From the NCBI RefSeq assembly GCF_024347535.1, contig NZ_AP025497.1:1798001-1862000 (forward strand): 64,000 nt of DNA, written 5' to 3'. Shown here in pieces: positions 56,481-64,000 of this stretch. The position numbers and the translations under genes were made by a program. The notes beneath the pieces are model-generated. The model was not told where the DNA came from and searched no databases. It worked only from the letters and a program-made list of their open reading frames with translations. This DNA is from Vibrio kanaloae (lineage in GTDB: Bacteria; Pseudomonadota; Gammaproteobacteria; Enterobacterales; Vibrionaceae). Positions within the stretch are counted from its first letter, which is position 1; each line of letters opens with the position of its first letter.

Positions 56481-58364
56481 TTAAAGCTTGAAGCGGCTGA
56501 TTTCGCTTTCTAGTTCATGAGACAGCTCAGAAAGCTGAGCAGCTTGTTCGGCGGCTTGGTGCGCTTCGTCTGCTAGTTCATTAGATACGTCACGAATTCC
56601 TTCGGTATTGCGAGTAATCTCAGATGTTACTGAAGCTTGCTCTTCTGCAGCTGAAGCAATCTGTGTCGCCATATCACTGATACGTTCAACGGCTGCATGA
56701 ATTTGCGTTAGGCTTGCAGCTGCTGAGTTCGCGTCATCGACACTGGTTTCAGCAAGAGTACGACTATCATTCATGATGTTAACCGCTTTGCCTGTTGTGC
56801 CTTGAAGCAGTTCAATAGTCTGTTGAATCTCTTGCGTTGAACCATGTGTACGTTGACTCAACACTCGAACTTCATCCGCTACAACTGCGAAGCCTCGACC
56901 CTGCTCACCTGCACGTGCAGCTTCAATAGCAGCATTAAGTGCAAGTAAGTTAGTTTGCTCAGCGATGCCTTGAATGTTAGACAAGATAGTGTTGATGCTA
57001 TTACCGTGCTCTTCTAGTTCTAGAATTACGTTAGTTGCGATTTGAACTTCTTGAGCAAGGTTTTGGATTGAGCTTTGAGTCTGTGTCACTTGACCAGTAC
57101 CGTGTTCACACGCGCCAACGGCTTCAGATGAGTTCTGAGCGGTGTGGTCGGCGTTACCCGCGATCTCTTGTGTTGCAGCAGCCATTTCGTTAACAGCTGT
57201 TGCGACCATATTGATTTCGTCTTGTTGCATTTGGATACGAGAGCTACGCTCTTCAGCTTGAGAAGCCGTTTGACGTGCTTGGTTACCCAATGCAGCAGAC
57301 ACTTCGCTTAGCTTAACAACCATAGTGTGCATGTTGCCCACAAAGCGGTTAAAGTTTTCAGCAAGCTTACCAATCTCATCATCACTCTTAGGCTCAAGTC
57401 GTTGAGTAAGGTCACCTTCACCTGATGCAATTTCTTCTAGCGCAGCAGAAACACGATTTAGGTCGCGGAAGAGGAAACTAACTAACCAAGAAACCAGTAC
57501 GATCACAATTAATGTGATCACAACAGCCGTTGTGATCAACTGAGTAAGTAGTGTTGAGTGGTTCGCTTCTTCTGTTGCTTTGTCCATCTGAACCGCAAAG
57601 ATCCAGTTAGTGTTAGGAACCTTCGTGAAATAAAGAAGCTTCTCAGCACCGCGCTGTGTAAAGCTCTCTATGCTGCCAGTACGCACAGCATTCTCAATGA
57701 TAGACATCGAGATATCGCTTGAAAGTTGGCTCACAGGCTTCAAGCTTAACGCTGAATCTGGATGTGCTAGGAACGTGCCGTCAGAGGCATCAATTAGCAT
57801 TGCGTATGCGTTGTCACCCACATCCAAGCTGATTACGTCGTTAACCAATTGGTCGATCAGTACGTCTGCGCCGACTACACCAACAAGCTTGCCGTTGTGA
57901 CGGACAGGCTCTGCAATCGTTACTAAAAGCGCTTTCGTGATCGCATCTTGGTAAGCAGTAGTTATGATTTGTTTGCCAGCCGCGTTTGCTTCTTGGTACC
58001 AAGGGCGTTGACGAGGGTCGTAATCTGCACGGTTACGATCAGGATGTGAACGGTACATTCCGCCTTCTGGAGTACCTAAAAAAATATCGTCAAAGCCACC
58101 CGCGATACGAGCTTGCTTAAGGAAAGGGACAACATCTCTTTCTTGTGAAAACTCATTAAATGCCGAAGCGATATCCTTACGAATAGTTATCCAGTTTTTA
58201 ATACCTTCAGATGCTGCTTCTGATACGCTTTCTGCTCGTAGATATACGCCATTATGAGTCTGTTCAAATAATTGATTTGCTGATAGCCAAGTCAATGCTG
58301 TTGCCATAACGGCAACAGCAGATAGGCTAGCGCCTATAAGCTTCTGTTTAAGTGTTATTTTCAT
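56481..58364 (-). CDS. Methyl-accepting chemotaxis protein, amino-acid dCache type
   Basis: 627 residues: membrane helix ~10-28, periplasmic double-Cache domain ~35-275, second membrane helix ~278-300, HAMP domain ~300-350, and a methyl-accepting signalling domain with hairpin tip [20 protein letters not shown]. The Cache domain carries every position of the published amino-acid motif (dCache_1AA) with the correct spacing: Y115, R120, W122, Y123, Y138 and D167 (Y-x4-R-x-W-Y-x14-Y-x28-D), as in PctA but six residues earlier. It should therefore bind alpha-amino acids directly. The C-terminus lacks the NWETF-type CheR/CheB tether. Single gene, though it neighbours the BCCT genes on the same strand. 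Confidence 0.93.
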   Translation of the reverse strand: MKITLKQKLIGASLSAVAVMATALTWLSANQLFEQTHNGVYLRAESVSEAASEGIKNWITIRKDIASAFNEFSQERDVVPFLKQARIAGGFDDIFLGTPEGGMYRSHPDRNRADYDPRQRPWYQEANAAGKQIITTAYQDAITKALLVTIAEPVRHNGKLVGVVGADVLIDQLVNDVISLDVGDNAYAMLIDASDGTFLAHPDSALSLKPVSQLSSDISMSIIENAVRTGSIESFTQRGAEKLLYFTKVPNTNWIFAVQMDKATEEANHSTLLTQLITTAVVITLIVIVLVSWLVSFLFRDLNRVSAALEEIASGEGDLTQRLEPKSDDEIGKLAENFNRFVGNMHTMVVKLSEVSAALGNQARQTASQAEERSSRIQMQQDEINMVATAVNEMAAATQEIAGNADHTAQNSSEAVGACEHGTGQVTQTQSSIQNLAQEVQIATNVILELEEHGNSINTILSNIQGIAEQTNLLALNAAIEAARAGEQGRGFAVVADEVRVLSQRTHGSTQEIQQTIELLQGTTGKAVNIMNDSRTLAETSVDDANSAAASLTQIHAAVERISDMATQIASAAEEQASVTSEITRNTEGIRDVSNELADEAHQAAEQAAQLSELSHELESEISRFKL

Positions 58365-58586
58365 TATAAGTTTTCACGAGTGGTGGGAAATCCTGCGCAT
58401 ATTACCCAATATCAGTATTAAATTCGAGCGATTTCACAATTTAATATCGTTATATAATTTAGATAAACCATAAACTTAAATTGTGTCAATTCCTTGGCAT
58501 TTTGCCAAAATAAAGGCGGCACTTTAAGCATGGTTATTTAGAAAGTATGGGGGGAAGGAGATTTGTTATTAGGTGGTAAACAGCCA
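58365..58586. other. Intergenic region before the chemoreceptor
   Basis: About 220 AT-rich bases between the transporter terminator and the chemoreceptor start, holding the chemoreceptor promoter. No operator or repeat is evident. Confidence 0.4.
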
Positions 58587-58620
58587 CAAAAAAAGCAGGA
58601 AAGTTCCCTTTCCTGCTTTT
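58587..58620 (-). terminator. Terminator of the first BCCT gene
   Basis: AAAAGCAGGAAAG and CTTTCCTGCTTTT, 13 perfect pairs around TTCC. Confidence 0.88.
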
Positions 58621-58678
58621 CGTATTATCTAATGTTCAACGATGATACAAAACCATGTATCACTGTGAATCTTAGGAG

Positions 58679-60250
58679 TTAGCGCTTTTCAGTACGCATA
58701 CCCATTAGCAAACTCACACACATCAGCAATAGAATGATAGTGAACGGTAATGCAGTTGATATTGCACCCGCTTGCAGAGCTTGTACTGCTTCAGTACCAC
58801 CAACCCACAGTAAAGCTACCGCAATAGCACCTTCGAGGAAAGCCCAGAAGATACGTTGAGGAACTGGAGTATCAACCTTACCACCAGAGGTGATGCTATC
58901 GATAACTAAAGAGCCAGAATCGGATGATGTAATGAAGAACACAAGAACTAATACAATCGCAATGATTGATAGCAGCGTACCAAACGGCAGAGCATCAAAC
59001 ATTTGGAACATTGCTAGTGATACATCTGTCAGACCATCTTGGCCAAGTATGCCAATATTATTTACGATTTGATCAATCGCCATCCCGCCAAACACTGACA
59101 TCCAAATGATAGTCACAGTGGTAGGAACAATCAGTACAGCTGTAATGAATTCACGAACAGTTCGACCTTTAGAAACACGTGCGATAAACATACCGACGAA
59201 TGGAGACCACGAAATCCACCAAGCCCAGTAGAACACAGTCCAACCGTGCAGCCACGCTTCATCTTCACGGCCGTGAGGATTACTCAACGGAATAATGTTT
59301 TCGATGTAAGCCATCAATGTAGTTGGTATTGAAGCAAAAGTAACGGCATAACCAATCAGCGCAACCAGAACTAGTAGCATAAAAGCAACTAACATGTTGA
59401 TATTACTGATAACTTTAACACCGCCATCAATACCACGGACTACAGAAACCACGGCAAGTAAAGTTACTACCGTAATAACAATAACTTGTAGCCCTAGACC
59501 AGCTTCAACTCCAAATACATGTTGAATACCACTTGCCGCTTGTTGAGCACCTAAGCCTAGCGATGTAGCCAAACCAAAGAGTGTCGCCAGAACCGCAAGA
59601 ATATCAACAATGTGACCAGCCCAACCCCAAGCTCTATCACCTAAAATTGGGTAAAAGATAGAACGAATAGAAAGAGGCAACCCTTTGTTATAAGAGAAGA
59701 AAGCAAGTGAAAGTGCCACTACACCATAGATCGCCCAAGGATGTAGACCCCAGTGATACATGGTTGCACCAAGTGCCAATCGAGCAGCTTCAGGTGTGTT
59801 AGCTTCAACACCAAGCGGCGTTTCATACCAACCAGTGAAGTACGCAGCAGGCTCTGCCACGCTCCAAAACATTAAGCCGATACCCATACCTGCAGCGAAT
59901 AGCATGGAGAGCCAAGACATAAATGAATAGTCAGCGGTTGCATCAACACCACCAAGACGGATTTTACCAAACGGAGAAACTATCAAGCCCAAGCAGAAAA
60001 TAACAAAAATATTGCCCGACCAAATGAACAACCAATCAAATGAATTGATGATTTGGCCTTTCACACCATCTAGAGCGGCTTTTGCTGATGCAGTATCTGT
60101 CAGTAAAATAGCAATCAGAAAAAGAGCAATAAGTCCTGCACTAATACCAAACACAGGGTTGTGAACATCAAACCCCCACTTTTGGACGTTATCTTGACCG
60201 ACAGTGTAATCCGTACTGTCAATACTGTATTTATCTATACCTTTAGTCAT
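58679..60250 (-). CDS. BCCT-family osmolyte transporter 1
   Basis: Sodium-coupled betaine/carnitine/choline transporter of 523 residues with ~12 membrane segments. Family signature WTVFYWAWWISWSPFVGMFIA is present; the GMGIGLMFW segment matches the Gly-rich, sodium-coupled core helix of BetP (AAGMGIG), which argues for a Na+- rather than H+-coupled betaine or related zwitterion carrier. The N- and C-termini are short, without the long osmosensing extensions of BetP. It is a close relative of the gene upstream (60508-62106), giving tandem paralogues. Substrate among glycine betaine, choline, DMSP and similar is not fixed. Confidence 0.92.
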   Translation of the reverse strand: MTKGIDKYSIDSTDYTVGQDNVQKWGFDVHNPVFGISAGLIALFLIAILLTDTASAKAALDGVKGQIINSFDWLFIWSGNIFVIFCLGLIVSPFGKIRLGGVDATADYSFMSWLSMLFAAGMGIGLMFWSVAEPAAYFTGWYETPLGVEANTPEAARLALGATMYHWGLHPWAIYGVVALSLAFFSYNKGLPLSIRSIFYPILGDRAWGWAGHIVDILAVLATLFGLATSLGLGAQQAASGIQHVFGVEAGLGLQVIVITVVTLLAVVSVVRGIDGGVKVISNINMLVAFMLLVLVALIGYAVTFASIPTTLMAYIENIIPLSNPHGREDEAWLHGWTVFYWAWWISWSPFVGMFIARVSKGRTVREFITAVLIVPTTVTIIWMSVFGGMAIDQIVNNIGILGQDGLTDVSLAMFQMFDALPFGTLLSIIAIVLVLVFFITSSDSGSLVIDSITSGGKVDTPVPQRIFWAFLEGAIAVALLWVGGTEAVQALQAGAISTALPFTIILLLMCVSLLMGMRTEKR

Positions 60251-60507
60251 TATCCCTCTCTACAGAATATTACTAATATCCTTTAATTTACCTGTGACTT
60301 AATCATAAACTCGAACATACGATCCAAGTAGAACAAGCATGTTGTCACAACAATTCAAATACTTGGATGTTGAAGTCTAGCAGGTTAACTTATTGTTTTC
60401 AGTAAATCAGAATCAGTTCGATTAATTTTCAAACAAAATTCACGTAATTACTCAAATTTATGAAGAGACAAAGGCCGAATACATCGACCTTGTACTCAAA
60501 AATACTT

Positions 60508-62106
60508 TTAGCTCAAAGCACTTTGTTGTTGAACCAATTGATTTTCTGTTCGTAAACCAAGCGTTAAACTTAGACACATAAACAACAATATGAACGCAAA
60601 TGGTAATGCCATTGATACCGTTCCAGCTTGCAATGCTTGAATTGATTCAGTACCGCCAACCCACAGTAAAACAGCCGCAATAGCACCCCCCATTAATGCC
60701 CAAAATACACGCTGTGGAACTGGAGCATCAACTTTCCCCCCTGAGGTAATACTATCAATCACTAGCGAACCTGAGTCTGAAGAAGTAATGAAGAACACCA
60801 TAATCAAGCCGATTGATACAACAGATAGCGCAGAGCTCATAGGAAGTGCGTCATAAGTGTGGAATAGAGAAAGCGTAATATCTTGTAGGCCATTCACCCC
60901 GATCTCACCAACTTTATTTGCCACCTGATCGATAGCTATACCACCAAAGATAGCCATCCAAATAATGATGACCGATGTTGGAATAAACAATACAGCGACC
61001 ATGAACTCACGAATTGTACGACCTTTAGAGATACGAGCGATAAACATGCCTACAAATGGTGACCAAGATATCCACCATGCCCAATAAAATACTGTCCAAG
61101 CTTGCATCCAAGTTTCATCATCACGGCCATGTGGATTACTTAGAGGAATAAAGTTTTCTACGTAACCCATTAGGGCCGTTGGTATCGATTTGATGCCCGC
61201 CATACCACCTGCAATGGTTACGAAGACCAACACAGCTAAAGCAACCAACATATTAACGTTACTTAGAAGCTTGACACCACCGTTGATACCACGGATAACC
61301 GACATCGTCGCCAAAAAGGTAACCACAGCAATAACAATCAACTGCATGCCAATACCACCATTAGTCCCAAACACATGGTTAATACCACTGGTAGCTTGCT
61401 GTGCCCCTAAGCCTAGCGATGTTGCTAAACCAAATAATGTCGCTAATACCGCAACGATATCCACAATGTGACCAAACCAGCCCCAAGTTCTATCCCCTAA
61501 GACAGGGTAGAAAACAGAGCGAATTGACAACGGTAATCCTTTATTGAATGTAAAAAAGGCAAGCGCTAACGCAACAATGGCGTAAATAGACCAGCCGTGT
61601 AAGCCCCAATTATAGATCGTTGCACCTAATGCCAATTTTGCAGCTTCAGGAGAATAGGCTTCAACATTCAATGGGGTTTCATACCAACCCGTGAAATAAG
61701 CAACAGGTTCTGCAACACCCCAGAACAATAAACCAATCCCCATGCCCGCAGCGAATAACATTGACATCCAAGAAAGGCTAGAGTGCTCTGCTTTGGCATC
61801 ATTGCCACCTAGGCGGATGTTGCCATAAGGGGATACAATGAGGGCAAAACAGAAAATTAAGAAGATATTTGCAGCCCACATGAACAAACCATCAAAGTTA
61901 CCGATGACCTGCCATTTAATTCCATCAAGTGCGGCTTTCGCGGTTTCTGGATCTGCCACCAGAAGAGCGATCAAGAAAATAATGATCGCTCCTGCACTGA
62001 TTCCAAATACAGGGTTATGAACATCAAAGCCCCATTTCTGAATGTTATCTTGCCCAACTGTATAATCGGTATTTTCAATACTATACCTATCTTTTACAGG
62101 CTTCAT
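60508..62106 (-). CDS. BCCT-family osmolyte transporter 2
   Basis: 532 residues; the same family as the previous entry, with shared blocks such as VGQDNIQKWGFDVHNPVFGISAG, AAGMGIGLLFWGVAEP and WTVFYWAWWISWSPFVGM. It has a slightly longer C-terminus (TENQLVQQQSALS). The two are close enough to be a tandem duplication with divergence and may differ in substrate. It lies between the response regulator (62276-62914) and transporter 1, all on the minus strand; a two-component-controlled osmolyte-uptake unit is a reasonable inference but no operator was identified. Confidence 0.92.
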   Translation of the reverse strand: MKPVKDRYSIENTDYTVGQDNIQKWGFDVHNPVFGISAGAIIIFLIALLVADPETAKAALDGIKWQVIGNFDGLFMWAANIFLIFCFALIVSPYGNIRLGGNDAKAEHSSLSWMSMLFAAGMGIGLLFWGVAEPVAYFTGWYETPLNVEAYSPEAAKLALGATIYNWGLHGWSIYAIVALALAFFTFNKGLPLSIRSVFYPVLGDRTWGWFGHIVDIVAVLATLFGLATSLGLGAQQATSGINHVFGTNGGIGMQLIVIAVVTFLATMSVIRGINGGVKLLSNVNMLVALAVLVFVTIAGGMAGIKSIPTALMGYVENFIPLSNPHGRDDETWMQAWTVFYWAWWISWSPFVGMFIARISKGRTIREFMVAVLFIPTSVIIIWMAIFGGIAIDQVANKVGEIGVNGLQDITLSLFHTYDALPMSSALSVVSIGLIMVFFITSSDSGSLVIDSITSGGKVDAPVPQRVFWALMGGAIAAVLLWVGGTESIQALQAGTVSMALPFAFILLFMCLSLTLGLRTENQLVQQQSALS

Positions 62107-62275
62107 GTTTCCTCTCTAATTTGTAGCGCACAGTTTGCAACATTGCATTCGGCGCTTACATTTTGGAAAAAATAATATCAACCTGTCGCAAAAATACTAA
62201 AAAAACCTCTAAAAAGTTGGCCTAAATGGCAAAGTTAGTAATTAAATTACACTTTTGATGTAATTTAGCGTAAGA

Positions 62276-62914
62276 TCACTCTACAAGCCCAGAATTAACA
62301 GCATACTTAGCCAATTCTGCAGTTGAGTGAATATCCAGCTTATGCTTAATATTTTGCCTATGAGTTTCGACTGTCCTATAACTGATATTCAGCGTCTTCG
62401 CGACCTCTTTGCTACTCTCCCCTTTCGCTACTAATTTCAACACCGCTTCTTCACGTCTGCTCAATGGATTCTTTACAGATTGTGTCGGGGTAATTGGCTG
62501 AGTAAATAGATTTTGCGTCACTTTTTCGCAAAAATAAGTCGAACCTTGATTCACCGTTTTGATCGCTTGAACCATCTTTTCTGCAGAAATCTCTTTCAAC
62601 ATATATCCAACCGCTCCTGACTGCATCACTTTCATGATGTATTCACGGTTGTTATGCATGGTCAACATCAGTACTTTCGCTTCAGAATCCTCTTCTTTGA
62701 TCTGATTAGTCGCGTCAATCCCATTCATGATGGGCATACTGATGTCCATTAACACAACGTCAGGACGAAGAGTTTTAACTATTTCTACCGCTTCTAAACC
62801 ATTGCTAGCAGTACCTATCACGCTAATATCTGACTCAAGCTCCAACCTCGCCATAAAGCCATCCAGTACCACTTGGTGATCGTCAGCGATCACAACTCGA
62901 ATAACTTCACTCAT
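62276..62914 (-). CDS. NarL/FixJ-type response regulator
   Basis: 212 residues: receiver domain 1-~125 with phosphoacceptor D57 in VVLMDISMP and D11/D12 acidic pocket; LuxR-type helix-turn-helix ~145-212 (LSRREEAVLKLVAKGESSKEVAKTLNISYRTVETH). Its ATG overlaps the end of the kinase gene by 8 bases, proving co-translation with it. It likely controls the downstream BCCT genes (inference). Confidence 0.94.
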   Translation of the reverse strand: MSEVIRVVIADDHQVVLDGFMARLELESDISVIGTASNGLEAVEIVKTLRPDVVLMDISMPIMNGIDATNQIKEEDSEAKVLMLTMHNNREYIMKVMQSGAVGYMLKEISAEKMVQAIKTVNQGSTYFCEKVTQNLFTQPITPTQSVKNPLSRREEAVLKLVAKGESSKEVAKTLNISYRTVETHRQNIKHKLDIHSTAELAKYAVNSGLVE

Positions 62915-64000
62915 TCACTAATCCCTCTAGTGTCAACAACACTGTAATTTCCGTTCCGAAGCCAATCTCGCTCATCAATTCAAAATCACCGCCAATGAAT
63001 TCGACTCGCTCTCTCATATTGCGTAGGCCAATCCCTCGTTTTTCCATCGCTTTATAAGTATTAAAGCCCACGCCGTTATCTTGAATCAGCAATTGCAATA
63101 CATTGCCGATTTGTTGTGCAATAACCGTTACCTTGGTCGCTTTTGCGTGCTTCTCTATATTATTCAATGACTCTTGCACAACTCGATACAAGGTCGTTGC
63201 GACCTCCGATTTCAATTTTCCAGGATTGGTTTTAAATAAAGTATCAACTTCAATACCGGAGTGAGCCTGAAAATCCAAGAGTAATGACGATAAAGCCGCT
63301 TCCAAGCCAATATCATCTAGGGAGCTAGGGCGAAGCTGGTGAGAAATATGCCTGACCTCCTCAATTGCTCTCATTAATGAGTGCTGAGACTTATTCAAAT
63401 GGGACTTCAGATCTTCACTTTGTAATTTATAACCTAACAACTCCAAATGACATCGACTTGAGACTAATAACTGGTTAATACCATCATGTAGTTCACGAGC
63501 TAAGTGTTTCTTTTCGTCTTCTTGAAACATTACCGTTTTATGGGCAAGTTCCTTTAAGTTGTTATCGGCAATACGGTGTTCATGCATGTTAATAGCTAAT
63601 GTAAGCACAATGATGACCGCCACTGTCACACTAATAATTACAACGATAGAAAAGAACGTGGTTTCAATATTTTTGTTGATCGCGTCCTGCATTGAAGCCA
63701 CTTCCTGATGCACGTCTTCAATATACAAGCCCGTGCCAATCATCCATCCCCATCGTTCTAACCAAGCGGCATAACTCAACTTCGGAACGACCTCTCTAGT
63801 TGATGGCTTTTGCCACAAATACTGGTGAAACCCGCCCCCCGTTTGAGCCTCTTTCAGCAGGGCCTCTATAAGAAAGTCACCATCTTCATCTTGCAGTTGA
63901 AGTAAGTTTCTCCCTATCAATTCAGGCTGTATTGGATGGACTAAATTGGTTCCATGACGATCATATGCGAAAAAATACCCATCGGATCCATATCTAAGTT
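62907..64000 (-). CDS. Cache-domain histidine kinase (runs off right edge)
   Basis: Partner of the response regulator, 365 codons visible. From the right edge: the end of a single-Cache (sCache_2) periplasmic domain with GSDGYFFAYDRHGTNLVHP and GWMIGTGLYIEDVHQ, one membrane segment (VVIISVTVAVIIVLTL), a HisKA_3 dimerisation helix with phosphoacceptor His in LARELHDGINQ, and a HATPase_c domain with NNIEKHAKA and DNGVGF and RGIGLRNMRERVE. The missing N-terminus should contain the first membrane helix. All catalytic boxes are intact. The kind of signal cannot be told; sCache_2 proteins often bind small carboxylates. Confidence 0.93.
   Translation of the reverse strand, partial: LRYGSDGYFFAYDRHGTNLVHPIQPELIGRNLLQLQDEDGDFLIEALLKEAQTGGGFHQYLWQKPSTREVVPKLSYAAWLERWGWMIGTGLYIEDVHQEVASMQDAINKNIETTFFSIVVIISVTVAVIIVLTLAINMHEHRIADNNLKELAHKTVMFQEDEKKHLARELHDGINQLLVSSRCHLELLGYKLQSEDLKSHLNKSQHSLMRAIEEVRHISHQLRPSSLDDIGLEAALSSLLLDFQAHSGIEVDTLFKTNPGKLKSEVATTLYRVVQESLNNIEKHAKATKVTVIAQQIGNVLQLLIQDNGVGFNTYKAMEKRGIGLRNMRERVEFIGGDFELMSEIGFGTEITVLLTLEGLVNE

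Overview
The window reads as chromosomal DNA of a Vibrio, most likely the Splendidus clade. This rests on the protein families (VcA-type hut operon, long-form PurC, two BCCT transporters, DUF3581/DUF3334/DUF2797 families), the moderate A+T content and the gene order; the species is an inference. There are no tRNA or rRNA genes, no insertion sequence, no phage module and no CRISPR array. Genes are compact and almost every transcription unit ends in a recognisable hairpin terminator.

Layout. 1-2872 (minus): N-terminal 957 codons of a giant LapA-type surface adhesin that runs off the left edge. 3535-6386 (minus): speA-speB, arginine to putrescine through agmatine. 6932-8943 (plus): aldehyde dehydrogenase translationally coupled to a TetR regulator, with a palindromic operator in front. 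9465-12392 (plus): an ABC-F ATPase, then a leucine-rich-repeat protein kinase whose natural 5' end seems interrupted by a stop codon. 12496-13312 (minus): an unknown protein and the acetylcytidine hydrolase YqfB. 13525-16702 (minus): the translation operon thrS-infC-rpmI-rplT, with an AUU start on infC and a tRNA-Thr-like hairpin before thrS. 17064-18873: an outer-membrane DUF3187 protein and a Spo0M-like protein. 19055-25452 (plus): complete histidine utilisation locus hutC, hutI-hutG-hutU-hutH. 25670-34996: envelope and metabolic genes (DUF3581, methyltransferase, YdiJ, DUF3334, DUF2786, OmpA-like lipoprotein, a Sel1/J-domain membrane protein, a small Cys-rich protein and an SOS-box-controlled SulA-like protein). 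35287-43890: purC, a HrpB-like helicase, malic enzyme maeA, sanA and a DASS transporter. 44042-51030: two diguanylate cyclases, a DUF2797 protein, and a 2OG-Fe dioxygenase/class V aminotransferase pair. 51537-56157 (plus): trxB and cydDC, redox and cytochrome bd assembly. 56481-64000 (minus): an amino-acid-type chemoreceptor, two tandem BCCT osmolyte transporters and a NarL-type two-component system whose kinase runs off the right edge.

How the genes work together. Nitrogen and amino-acid metabolism dominate (speAB, hut, amino-acid chemoreceptor, betaine uptake). Surface and lifestyle control appears as a LapA-type adhesin plus two GGDEF proteins; LapA release is controlled by c-di-GMP in other bacteria, but lapD/lapG are not in the window.

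The most interesting items are the tRNA-Thr(GGU) anticodon-arm mimic in the thrS leader, the early ochre codon in the LRR-kinase, the 34.0-34.6 kb intergenic cluster (heptamer repeat, 18-bp inverted repeat, recurring TATACAGGTG words, SOS box), the periplasmic Sel1/cytoplasmic J-domain protein, the 2OG dioxygenase-aminotransferase pair, and the chemoreceptor that matches the amino-acid-binding dCache signature residue for residue. I found nothing that I would call a wholly new defence or mobile system.
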